From positions 94,895,298 to 94,959,297 of the forward strand of contig CM041783.1 in the NCBI GenBank assembly GCA_023374045.1: 64,000 nucleotides of DNA, written 5' to 3'. Positions 37,133 to 47,470 of this stretch are shown in pieces; position 1 is the first letter of the stretch; each line of letters begins with the position of its first letter. The position numbers and the translations under genes are program-made. The stretch comes from Limonium bicolor (taxonomy: Eukaryota; Streptophyta; Magnoliopsida; Caryophyllales; Plumbaginaceae). The notes below the pieces were generated by a model that saw only the letters and a program-made list of their open reading frames with translations, was not told the DNA's origin and did no database searches.

Positions 37133-37871
37133 GAAGATTCAACATCTGCTACCCTGTACCATCTACATCTAACCCGGAGCACACCGACATCGAAACCACA
37201 CACTTTCCAACCGAACAATGTCAGGTTATCCGCCCAGGTATGATTTTATTAAGGGGATACCTGACACCCGACGCACAAATAGCCATCATCAGGAGGTGCA
37301 ATCAACTAGGAATGGGACCGGGAGGTTTTTACACACCGGAGTACCCAGGGGGAGCAAGGATGAAATTAAAGATGATGAGCTTGGGCAAGGATTGGAATCC
37401 GTATGCCAAGAATTACCAAACCACAAGGGAGCAAGATGGAGTCTCACCACCGGGAATACCCGAAGAGTTCCATCCAGTTATTACACAAGTCGTGGAAATC
37501 GCTCGGCAGTTGGAGGCTGAACCGATTCCAGACATCCAACCAGACATTTGCATTGTAAACTTCTACGAAAAAGATGGGAAACTGGGACTACACCAGGATA
37601 AGGACGAGACAACGGAGTCTCTCGAAAGAGGGATACCCGTAGTGTCTTGGTCCATTGGAGATGATGCGGAGTTTTTATACGGCGAGCAGAAGCGTGCGGA
37701 CCATGCAGATAAGATAGTACTTAAGTCAGGTGATGTATTAATTTTGGAGGAGAATCAAGGATGTTGTACCATGGGATTAAAAGAGTCAAGCTGAATACAG
37801 CACCGTCAGTAGTAATCAATGCGACGCATATGAGACCAGGAAGATTAAACCTAACCTTTAGACAATATTAG
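37133..37871 (+). CDS. AlkB-like (ALKBH1-type) 2OG-Fe(II) dioxygenase inside an LTR retrotransposon
   Basis: A 184-codon frame from the ATG at 37240 extends upstream without a stop to the acceptor at 37132. Residues are numbered from that ATG. Features match plant ALKBH1-like proteins: RPGMILL at the start, PDICIVNFYE (101-110), LHQDKDE with metal ligands H118 and D120, then SIGDDAEFLYG and KSGDVLIL. The third ligand (YHG, codon 37770-37772) and the 2-oxoglutarate motif RLNLTFR (RxNxTxR, 37842-37862) are in the neighbouring frame after a one-base loss near 37757; the stop is TAG at 37869. AlkB proteins remove methyl groups from nucleic acid bases by oxidation. Here it sits between gag and protease, so RNA or cDNA of the element is the plausible substrate (inference). 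With one base restored all catalytic motifs would be present. Confidence 0.88.
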
Positions 37872-38068
37872 CCATGTAGTTTTAGAATGAGATGAGAAAT
37901 GAGATGTAAGATTGAAGCACATGTTGTAAACAGGATGGTCATGAATAAAATAACAGTGTTGTTCATATAAATTGTTACGACTCTTGTTATACCATCAATA
38001 CTCATGGAGCTTGTGAACACAATTAGGTTATGGACTCGGTACGGAAGGTGCACTAAGCATACTCACAG
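37872..38068 (+). other. AlkB 3' flank, last part of the long gag-to-pol intron
   Basis: This AT-rich stretch between the AlkB stop and the pol exon ends GCATACTCACAG|AGGC, a good acceptor. If the donor at 37001 joins here, AlkB is skipped (1068 nt intron) and gag runs in frame into pol. No domain is present. Confidence 0.55.
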
Positions 38069-38108
38069 AGGCACAGGCCGACGCTAGCGGTACTATCCTC
38101 ACCGGCAC
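38069..38108 (+). pseudogene. Start of element C pol (protease N-terminus), cut by LARD2
   Basis: The frame reads EAQADASGTILTGT, matching the first bases of this window in element A ([12 protein letters not shown]). The last five bases, GGCAC, are the LARD2 target duplication. The frame resumes at 51766. Confidence 0.8.
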
Positions 38109-38460
38109 TGTAACACCCCAACCGTTAATCTCATCATTACCTCAATATCCATTACTAATTACACTTACTCACGCAGCGGAACTCTAATTACAACGAGGGT
38201 GTGAAACAACGCCGTTAGCCACCCATGTGGCTAACCGGGCTAAACATACATACCGTAACGGTCTGATGAACTGGAACAACCGAGTACTTCATACAAATTC
38301 AATACTCACTTCATACCTCTACTATACCGAGTCTACAATATACGGATGCCGATAACATACTCGGACTTACACCTCATTCAAACGCATAAGTAATTACAAT
38401 CTAACTACCCATGCTCACTGCAGTCCCCGTCCTACTCTCTCGAACGGTGGTCAGCTTCAA

Positions 38461-38506
38461 GTACCTGCACACTAAAACGTTCCCCCTAGGGGGTCAGCTT
38501 ACGCTG
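38461..38506 (-). other. Conserved double hairpin and CAG|GTAC, family E
   Basis: The minus strand reads CAGC-GTAA-GCTG (a GNRA-type loop), then a CCCCC/GGGGG hairpin, then a stretch ending TGCAGGTAC. A second copy lies at 47821-47867. Confidence 0.6.
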
Positions 38507-38759
38507 CGCATGAAATTCGCATATACCGCGTGCTAACCGCGGTACACCGACTACTTTGGGTCGGATATACATGGAGTTCATTTTAATCAAACAACATGCA
38601 TCATGACAATACAATATATATGTGTATCACACAAGGAATCTACATCCAATCACGGAACACGATTCCTAACTAACATAACAATGTTGTTAGTGGTAACTGG
38701 TTACTCTTAGGCATTGAGGGTTATTCCTCACTATGCCTTGTTTACTTATTCAATACGCC

Positions 38760-38925
38760 ACCCGCTCTCTCGGGTTACTTATTCGTATCCACACCCATTC
38801 TCTTGGGCTACTCATTCTTATACTTACCCATTCTCTCGGGTTACTCATACATATACCACCCCTTTCTCTCGGGTTATTTATACTCGTTATCTCACCCACA
38901 CTCTTGGGTTATTCATACTCAAGCT
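38760..38925. repeat. Five-copy tandem repeat in LTR E
   Basis: Units of 34-40 bp are built on CATTCTCTCGGGTTACTCAT. The right LTR has the same array at about 48120-48290 with small indels. Confidence 0.75.
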
Positions 38926-40093
38926 CTTGTAGATTCTCGAGACACTACAGGTCTCCTACGTCACGCTTGTTACTCTTATTACATACTTAAGCCAAAACTC
39001 ATGGCTCTCTAGCATAGTCTTACTTCCCGGTTTCGACCCTACTCTGGGTCTAGCATGGTGGGAAGGTTCAACTAGCTAACGGAACTCTCTCTTAGTTCCT
39101 ATCTCTTTTACTTAGGTCCGACTACTCTCGGACTACTCTCGTTCCCATACACTCCTCTCTCGGAGTTATAGTAATATCATGTATATTAGTCTAGAAGCAT
39201 CATTCTCGATGTTTCTAATGACTTTGGGAACTTTACTTGAATTCGGGTAATCTTAGGTTTAAGTGTTACCCTCACAATCATATGCTTGTACATTCGGATA
39301 TTTTCTTATACCGGGTAAAATCCTCATATAGGAGGTCGACCATGTCTCAAGGGAGTTACATAGTCCCTTAGGTCTCTTTACCTTTCTTATAAGTTCACAT
39401 TATTGGACTAACTTCAATCCTCTCGATGGAGGTTCATTTATCTCTCCACTCATCTTTATTTCGTGGATTGTTTCAATAAGGTTTTCTAACCGTTATCGGG
39501 TATTTACTCAACCCGTACATCTCCTCACATTCTAGGGAGTTCATACGTTTACGATATCGTTATACTTTAATCGATAGTTTATGTGTGTTTGCATATTTCC
39601 ATTGCTTATGAGACTACCCGTACTACGGGTTATTAGTCAATCAATACTCACCATGAGTCGGTCTAGGCACTCTGTTAGACCACACCGGCATACAAGTATG
39701 TTAGCTCATACAACATACATCAAGGCATACATAATCAAACAAGGGATTATTTTCATGCTTTAATCTTGATTAAGCCGGCACACAAACACACAAATCAGAG
39801 TAACTCGGTTAGCATACGGGGCATGAGAAAATCATACCTTTCACCGGGGTTTTTACTTTACCGTGGCATCTCACCATGCTCGGGTCACGCACGACTCTCT
39901 GATAATGTTTCAAACATTATTGTTAACACTAAACTCATACGGTACATAATAAAATGTTATTCCCGTATTTACCCCTTATCCCATTAACTCGGTTTTACTT
40001 TTGTTAATTTGAGTTCTCACTTCTCAATCACTTCTAACACTTAAACCCCCATCATTACAACCTTTAAAACACTCACGGCATGATTCTGGGGGT

Positions 40094-40275
40094 GGTCCGG
40101 GACTTGGTCCTTACCCTAAGTCCCGGACCAATACTCATCACAACTCTCGGGTGGAATTTCAACACTGGTCCGGGACCTTGTCCCTATCCCAAGTCCCGGA
40201 CCAAACACGGCTTGCACTCTCGGCCTAAATAAATGGGGTGGTCCGGGTCCTTGTCCATGGACTAGGTCCCGGACC
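40094..40275 (-). repeat. 72-nt-period hairpin array, family E, three units
   Basis: Units start at 40094, 40167 and 40240 (steps 73, 73). The stem is GGTCCGGGACTT with AAGTCCCGGACC. The third unit changes both arms together (GTCCGGGTCC with GGTCCCGGAC, partly). Confidence 0.78.
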
Positions 40276-42434
40276 CTGCTAAAACCTGCAACATACATCA
40301 TTTTTCAACCCCAATTCAATCCTTAATCCACCCTTAATCTTTCCATAAACTTCCACAAGTTTTCCACATATTTAATCACCTTAAAAACATGCTCTAAAAC
40401 TCTTCAAATCATAGGCTCAAACCTTACTCAAACTCTTACTCAAGTTCACACATTTTTCATTCTCATTTTACACTAATGCACACTTGTGCATTTCTAACTT
40501 CTCCTCAACCCTTTGCATTATGCTCTCTTTCATTTTGACCCTTCCACATCTTTCAGGATAATGCACAACTCATACCAAGTTCCAAGGCTCACTCTTTAAG
40601 CCTTAAATCTCCTTTGTTTTTATATAACTCCTAAGCATTTAAACAATCTCTTTGCTACAGATTTTGCACACTCTCTCCACAATCTTCCTATCATATTCTT
40701 GGGTGATCATTTACCCAATTCAAACTCCAACAACACCTAGCTAACCCTAGGTTATTCTCCACACAAAACATCACTTAAACCACTTAGGTTTCCACATAAA
40801 TTTTGCCATAACTTGGCTACTTCTCTAACATTGCCCAAAACTCATACCACCATTTTAATCATCCTAAAGCTAGCCAAACCACAAGGGTTCTATCAGCACT
40901 CAATATTTTCCTCATTAATCAAGCAAAACTCATTAAGCACCATAAAGCATAATTCATCATATACATAGCTCCCAAGACAAGCATTAACTCACAAAGGCTT
41001 TCTCACTTGCATTATTTCTAAGCAAGCACCTTATCACCACAACTCAAGTGGGGTTCATTCATTTTATTAACCCTTCCCAAATCCTAATACATATAGGATA
41101 CCACTAAGATAGGTTTCTTACCTTAAATTTTCTTAAGTTTCCTTTTATTTCTCTTCTCCTCTTCTCCCCTCTTCTTCCTTCCAAAATCGGCCAAGGCAAT
41201 TCATTTGCCCATTTCTCTAGCCACATTCAAATTGCAAAATAAGCACCAAGGAGCTCCCTTAGGCTCACCAAATAAACTAAAATTCACAAGGATGCTTAAA
41301 GCACTAATTTAGGTTTTACCTTTGGAATTTCTTGAATGGTTTTCAACTCTTGAATCTTAAGAGGGACTCCCACCACCATTAAAGCTTGGAGAATAGCTCA
41401 ACAAGGAAAAACCAAGGCATTACAACTTGCCAAAATCGGCCAACACAAGAAGGTGAAGAAATATGCAACTTTCTTTGGATATTTTTACCTTGGATGAAAG
41501 AGAGGAAGCCTCAAGCTACAACATGGTTTTTTCTCTTCAAATGGGCAACACCCACGAAATGAAACTCACTATTTTCGAGTTTTGAAAAGAGAGGATGGTA
41601 GAGGGTGATGAGAGGATCACAAATATGTGATTATTTTCGATTCGGAGCAAGGATGTGACTTGAGCAAGGAGAAGAAGATGGAGGAAGCTTGCTTGGGCTT
41701 CCATGTCGGTCTGCACCAGAGAGGGAGGAAGGAGAACGTGGAGAAGGGAAATAAAGAAGAAGAAGGGAAAGTGAGAGGAAAGAGAGTGAGAGAGTAGTTT
41801 TATGTTTTTACTTTTTACTTTTCTCTCTCCTCCTTTACTTTCTTTCTTCCTTTATTTGCTAACTAATAAACAAGAGAGGGGGAGGCTGCTTCTCTAATAA
41901 AACCGGCCCCCACTAGCTAATTAAGCTAGAGCGTTTTTCAGTTTCTGACAGAAAACGCTCGTTATTTTACCCGGTTTGGCACTATTCACTAACCGGGCCC
42001 GTTTTTCGGATTTTTCTCGTTTCTTTATTTTTAATGGCTATTAAGCTTCCATTAATACTTAATTATAGTTATATTATCAACTATAATTTTTACGGGTCCA
42101 TTTGACCACTTAAAGTCACGTTTTCGGGTTTTCTCGAAAAACGTGCTTTAAAACTCCGTTATCGTTTTAATCCATTATTTGGATCCGTTTTCTTTGGGAA
42201 TCATTCCCGTATACTTATTAGGCCTAACTAAGCCTTAGGAATCCGTCTCGGACCCTCTCGAGATCATGTATCTCTTATACTCATTTAACGCGCATTTTAG
42301 CGTTTTTCGCTTTTCAAGCGTTTTCTCTTTTCTTTTGGTTTTATTCTTTTTACCAATACTCTTTAGGCACCATTAGGCCCTTAATAATTTTATTAGAGTA
42401 ATTTAATCACCATTTTTAGATCCAGGGTATTAAA

Positions 42435-42450
42435 ATCTACCCCCCTTAGG
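42435..42450 (-). promoter_or_regulatory. 3' polypurine tract of LARD2
   Basis: The minus strand reads CCTAAGGGGGGTAGAT, abutting the 3' LTR. Confidence 0.85.
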
Positions 42451-43160
42451 AACTTTGTCCTCAAAGTTGGTGAATCTAGATGGTTACTCTCATGGCGTAC
42501 TATGCCAAGGTTATAATACATGTATAACCTTACAGACTCCACAAGTCTGTCTCATTTCCTACTACACATACCACACACATATCACAGCATGTATAGCAAT
42601 CAAAAATACTCTTTTACTCTCTCCATGGAATCGGTCCGAAGACAAGAAGGCACTACAGTCCTCGAATCCATGTTGAGTGATATACTACTGATCCCTCAGG
42701 TACCGGTCATGTTGGACACTTACGCTCTCTGGTCCACGGCCGTTTCATGACTACTGGGCACTTACTCTCTCTGGCCCACGGTCCCTTCGGTTCTGATCAA
42801 AACGTTACACATATACATATCCTCAGGCACTCTGGTTGACTCACTCAACACAGGAACATCTCAGGGTACTCTCCCCGTCCCGCTGCCTTTGGAAAAATCA
42901 CACACTGACACCGCCCCAACCGGTCACTTAGGACCGCCGCACGTACGGTGCAATGGTTTCAAAACTACATACACGCCCACCGTTTCTACTGGTCATCAAG
43001 ACTTAATGCTCTAGCCATCGGCGGGTGATAGCGGTTTCAAAACCAGTTTTCGTTCGTTTCCTCCTTCATACTTGAAGAAAATTCTTTTTTTCAAATCTGT
43101 TTGGAAATTCCTTTTAGCATCACACAGCTCCAAATCCGGTTTATGGTAGTTGTATCCTTT

Positions 43161-43328
43161 CTTAGCGTGATTACTTGTGACCACTTATAGGGAGCTTCAA
43201 GAATCATCCAACCCTGATGTGATCAGCATCAGTGTTGAACTATCCTTACACCCACCAACCCCAATTTGTGTTCGGTTTCCCTTGATCGCTAGCAGATCAA
43301 GTTCCACCTCCCACGTCAGTTTCAAACA
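43161..43328 (-). other. Conserved non-coding island, copy in LARD2
   Basis: Close match to 8589-8733. It includes the hairpin CTTGATC-GCTAGCA-GATCAAG, whose loop differs from that of the other families. Confidence 0.65.
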
Positions 43329-43890
43329 ATCATATAGTCAAACATTTTTGTTTTCTATCTTTTACTCTTTCTAGTCATATTCACGAAACAATTCGTTTCA
43401 ATTAATCTCTAGTTCCTAGTACTTAGGTCATTGTCATTCTCATTCTCATTCTTCACTACTTTACCTAGGTATTCCATACTTATGGCTTCTTTTTACTCAA
43501 ATTGTTGCTCAATTTAAAACACATAGCATACAACTCCAAAGGATGGAACTCACTCCATCTATCATTCTCAAATAAAATCACTTAGGGAACTCACTCCCTC
43601 TTAGGTTACACATCGTTTTCATGCCGATTCATTCTCATCATAACTCATGTCTAATCTCACTAGACATATACTATAGGGATTCTCATTCCCTAGGAGTCTC
43701 TCTACTCCTTTTTTCATAAATATTACATACTCGTTACTTGCATCACTCATGCACAATAATCATTATTACACAATGAATGGGTACATATGTTTATGTAACA
43801 TAAGTTCCAATCATCAAAACAATTTCTTTTGTGCTATGCACATAGTAGTTTACGCACCAATGCGTAAAACATACTCTAAGCGGTTTCTCG

Positions 43891-43912
43891 CCCTACCCCC
43901 CTTAAAAGGGGT
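43891..43912 (-). promoter_or_regulatory. Inner polypurine tract of LARD2
   Basis: The minus strand has CCCCTTTTAAGGGGGGTAGG, preceded by the small hairpin TTACG...CGTAA, 1.45 kb upstream of the real tract. Confidence 0.55.
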
Positions 43913-46900
43913 TACGCCCGCGTAACCAACCATATGTTATCACTGAACATTGGTTCATTAATTCGGGTATCATGAAGTATTTTAACTTCAATGCGGTTAA
44001 TTAACTCATAACCGGGTTAGGTTCTAGCCTCTAAGGCTTCAAGGGGTTTATGATATAGGTATACTTAACCCTGAATCACGGTCCACAAGCTTCTGCTGCG
44101 TGACCTGATAACTAGAGCTTAACTCGCTCTTTGGTATTCTCAATGTATTTCAATCGTCGCTTGGTATCTCTTACCGTATGCGAATTCGATGAGTTATAGA
44201 TTTTCTCTCCAACTCTCTGGAAATCTATTTGTATAACTCTGTATACCTTCGTGGTTATTCGCTTACTTTTCCCGACTTATTGTCGGTTGAGGTCAAGCTA
44301 CTACTTAGCATGTAGTGCTTCCTCGTTTAATAGTGGCTTATGGATTATGTTTGTTTCTTGGTTCTGTACCAGAGTTCTTCATTCATACTACTCTGCATTT
44401 TTCCACATATCGATCCTGAGCCCTGTGGGTTACTGCCCACGTTCTTTGTGCATCTTTAGCCAATGGCCGCACGGTTATCTCTCTAGATTCTCACTCAACA
44501 GGCTTTGTTGACATTTCTCAATTCCTGGCTCTCCCACTCGATCATCACCGCACAAGTGCAATACCAAAACACTCAGTCATACAGAGTGCAGAAGCGTAAA
44601 CCCTTGGCAGTAAATCTCTCATGGGATAGGAATGATTATGTCTCCTTACCACATTTCTCATCAACTTCATATCATGAACTGGCTATAACTCTTACAATGG
44701 TTGCTTGCTGCGTACCATGTTCTACTCGTTACAACATTTGTTTACATGGCATCCGCTACTACTTTAGCTTCGCTCATGTACTCCCGCCATTTATACTATG
44801 GCTTGCCATTCACTTGGCTCAATGAACTACTTACTCTTTAATCTCTCTGCGCACTTGCGCGCTGCTTACTCTGCAGTTCACATTGCACACATATAGTGTT
44901 TACTACTCAACTGATTACTCTTCGGTTTCGAATTGCTGCAATCGAGGTTCCTCTTTACACTCTACTATAGTTCTTATACTCATTGGCAATATACACATGC
45001 TCAAGTTTTACTACAAACGCTTTAGCGGTTTCACATTTCATGCCCACGTGGTAGCCTTTCTCTGGAGGATTCACGCAATTGCCGCTCCCTAGGCCCCACA
45101 GTAACAAGTGGTATCCCCACTCCAAAGTAGCGGTTTATTCTCCACTGTTTCTTCTATGCGTTTATGCTTAGATTGGCAATTTTTAAATCTACAATTTGTA
45201 GTTAGTTACCGGCTTACAAGCCACCTCGCCCCGAGCCGTGCTCCATGCGGGCTGTTTAGACAAGTTTCTTTTTCTCCGTACACCATTAAAGGGTTTGGAG
45301 GTATTACTGGGCTCTTTAATATGGTTATCTCACCACACTTCCGTACATGGAAGTCCTCTAAGTTTCTTGGTATTATTCATGCTTTCTGGCAATTTAGGGT
45401 ACCCCGTGTTACATGGGATCCCTTCGGGTTCTACCCGAGTGTTTGCTTAAACACTTGTGTTCTCAACACGATGTTTCGTTCAACTACTGTTGACTCCGGC
45501 ACCCTTCTCGGATTGCTCCTGGGTGTTACTGAGTAATGCCATTACATCTGGCTTGTACTCATGTTATGTTCAGTTGTGACTTCGCCTTGCGGCTATGTCC
45601 TAGACTATCCCGTTTAGGGTTGTAATGTCTCCCATTATTGGGTAGATCCTTGGTACCTTCTAATACCTTCTGGTCAGGTCATTATTCTCTTCAGTGAGGT
45701 ATAAGTGGGAATTCTATCCCGTTTATCGTACATTAATAAGTTCATTTAGGCATTCGCCGTATTATTTACACTGGTATTCACCCAGTTATTAGGTATTTCC
45801 TGAGACATATCCAATGTCTGTGCTTAATACTCTGTGCTTCTCGCGCTTATTAACGCTATATCCTTAGGTCCGTCACCTTACTGGATTCTAGACTCCTTAA
45901 TCTTGGTAAGCTTCTTTATGTTCTTCGATCATTCGAGGTGTCCCAACTGTCTTGGTTTGAATTGGCTCTTTCCTCCGTAGTATGGAGTGGGCTACTTCCC
46001 GTGTACCGTACTCTACTTGTATACATACATGGAGTATCTTATTGATACGTTACCACTTACCCAACTAACTCATAATTGGTCTGTCAGGCCCGCAAGCTCC
46101 TTTGGAGTGTGGTCGTTCCATGTCTCATTTGTGTACACTTGTAGTGTCGGTCACGCCTAATTGAAGTATTCTGTTGCCAACTCCTCTTGTATCGTCCTAT
46201 GATAATTTACCATGGCTCTCTGGTTTGTTTTAAAATTTGGGGGTTTTTGGAAAATTTACGTTTTTAAAGAAAATTTTGAGTTTGAAAACAAGGTCTTCAC
46301 GGCATTTCAATGCCGGTTGTTCCTTACCGAGTCCAGCTTCTCGCTGACTGGTATGTTCTTTATATAATGATCAGGCCGTTATGCCTTTTCAAGGTTTCGT
46401 TTCACAATTCTTAGGGTTTAAGTGGCTATATTGGCTTTGTTCGCCATCTTGGTACTTGCTAAGTACTTGTCACTTGTTAAGATTCTTCTTAACGGTCCCG
46501 TTATTACTGCACTTGCCGAGGCAAGTGCGCGGTACAGCGGTTTTTTTAGGTTAACTCATACCGGTCACGGTATTGTTCACATTGTATTTTGTAGCCTTGT
46601 CGGCTCTTCCTTGATCCTTTAATTGGATAACTACTCCTTCGAGTTGCTTCTCATTTATCTAGACATGACTGTCAGTCATTTAGGTGCTTCTCCATTGTCG
46701 GAGTTCCTTAATTGTTTAGTTCCATGATCTACCTCGTTGCTCGTTCCCACGTCTTCACTGTGGTTACCGAGGGTTAAGTTGTTTAGGAACTACTGCTGTA
46801 GTCCTATTCAGGTATATGCGGTAATTATGCTTGTAGCTGTCTAAGCTATATCAGTTAGGTATTGCAACCTCTTTGGGTGTGGCAGGGTGGGTGTACCTAC

Positions 46901-47454
46901 TCTCAACTACGTTCTTAATTGGTTGGTATACCCTTAGTGGTATTACATATCATGGCGGTCCGTAGACATGTGTCCCGGTTCTCGCTAGTTCTCATAAGTC
47001 CGTCTGGTCGCACGATTGGTGCATCCTTCTCACTGCTGCTCGACCAGCTGGGTTCTCGCGACTGCTAAGCATGTCGCCCCAGGCTGCCACAAATTCTGGT
47101 CTCCTTGGATTAGGATTTCTCGATCTCCCGCCATTAAATGCGGTTATTATCGTCCAGCAGCGGGATCCACCTCCGGGATTTCCGGTTCTCGGGATCTACC
47201 GCATGACAAGTTCTAGTTCATATTGAGATATTAAATAACTGCCAGATTGGGTTTCCCCATCACTCTGGCGTTCTTCCCCCAAGCTTTCAATACGGGGGTT
47301 GTGGAGGGCGGGTATGGTATTGTAGGTATCCAAATCATACTGGAAGTTCCTAACTAGCGCATCTCTCACGCTACCACTCAACCCTTAGCCCTAAGTCTCT
47401 ATATCCTAACTCGGTATTTCCTAGCTCGGTATTTCCAGTCATCAGCGATACTTC

Positions 47455-47466
47455 GCTCTGATACCA
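47455..47466 (-). promoter_or_regulatory. Primer binding site of LARD2
   Basis: The minus strand reads TGGTATCAGAGC next to the 5' LTR. Confidence 0.9.
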
Positions 47467-47470
47467 TTTT

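Larger units (their letters stand above)
38109..42434 (-). repeat. LARD2 3' LTR (family E), 4.3 kb
   Basis: It is nearly identical to 47471-51765. Landmarks on the minus strand: leader motifs at 41488, 41319 and 41121, hairpin array (40094-40275), a tandem CTCTCGGGTTA repeat (38760-38925) and the double hairpin (38482-38506). Confidence 0.9.
42435..47470 (-). mobile_element. LARD2 interior, non-coding
   Basis: 5.0 kb with no gag, pol or other domain; the longest frame (142 codons, 45108-45536) is unrecognised and lies on the strand opposite to the element. It aligns with the LARD1 interior over most of its length. It contains the polypurine tract at its left edge, an inner tract (43891-43912), the conserved island (43161-43328) and the primer binding site at its right edge. 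Confidence 0.8.

Noticed and set aside
37218..37520. 100-codon frame overlapping the AlkB frame
   Set aside because: It is a +2 shadow of AlkB with no domain, while the AlkB frame has family motifs.
45108..45536. 142-codon frame in the LARD2 interior
   Set aside because: It lies on the strand opposite to the element, matches nothing I recognise and is not kept in LARD1.
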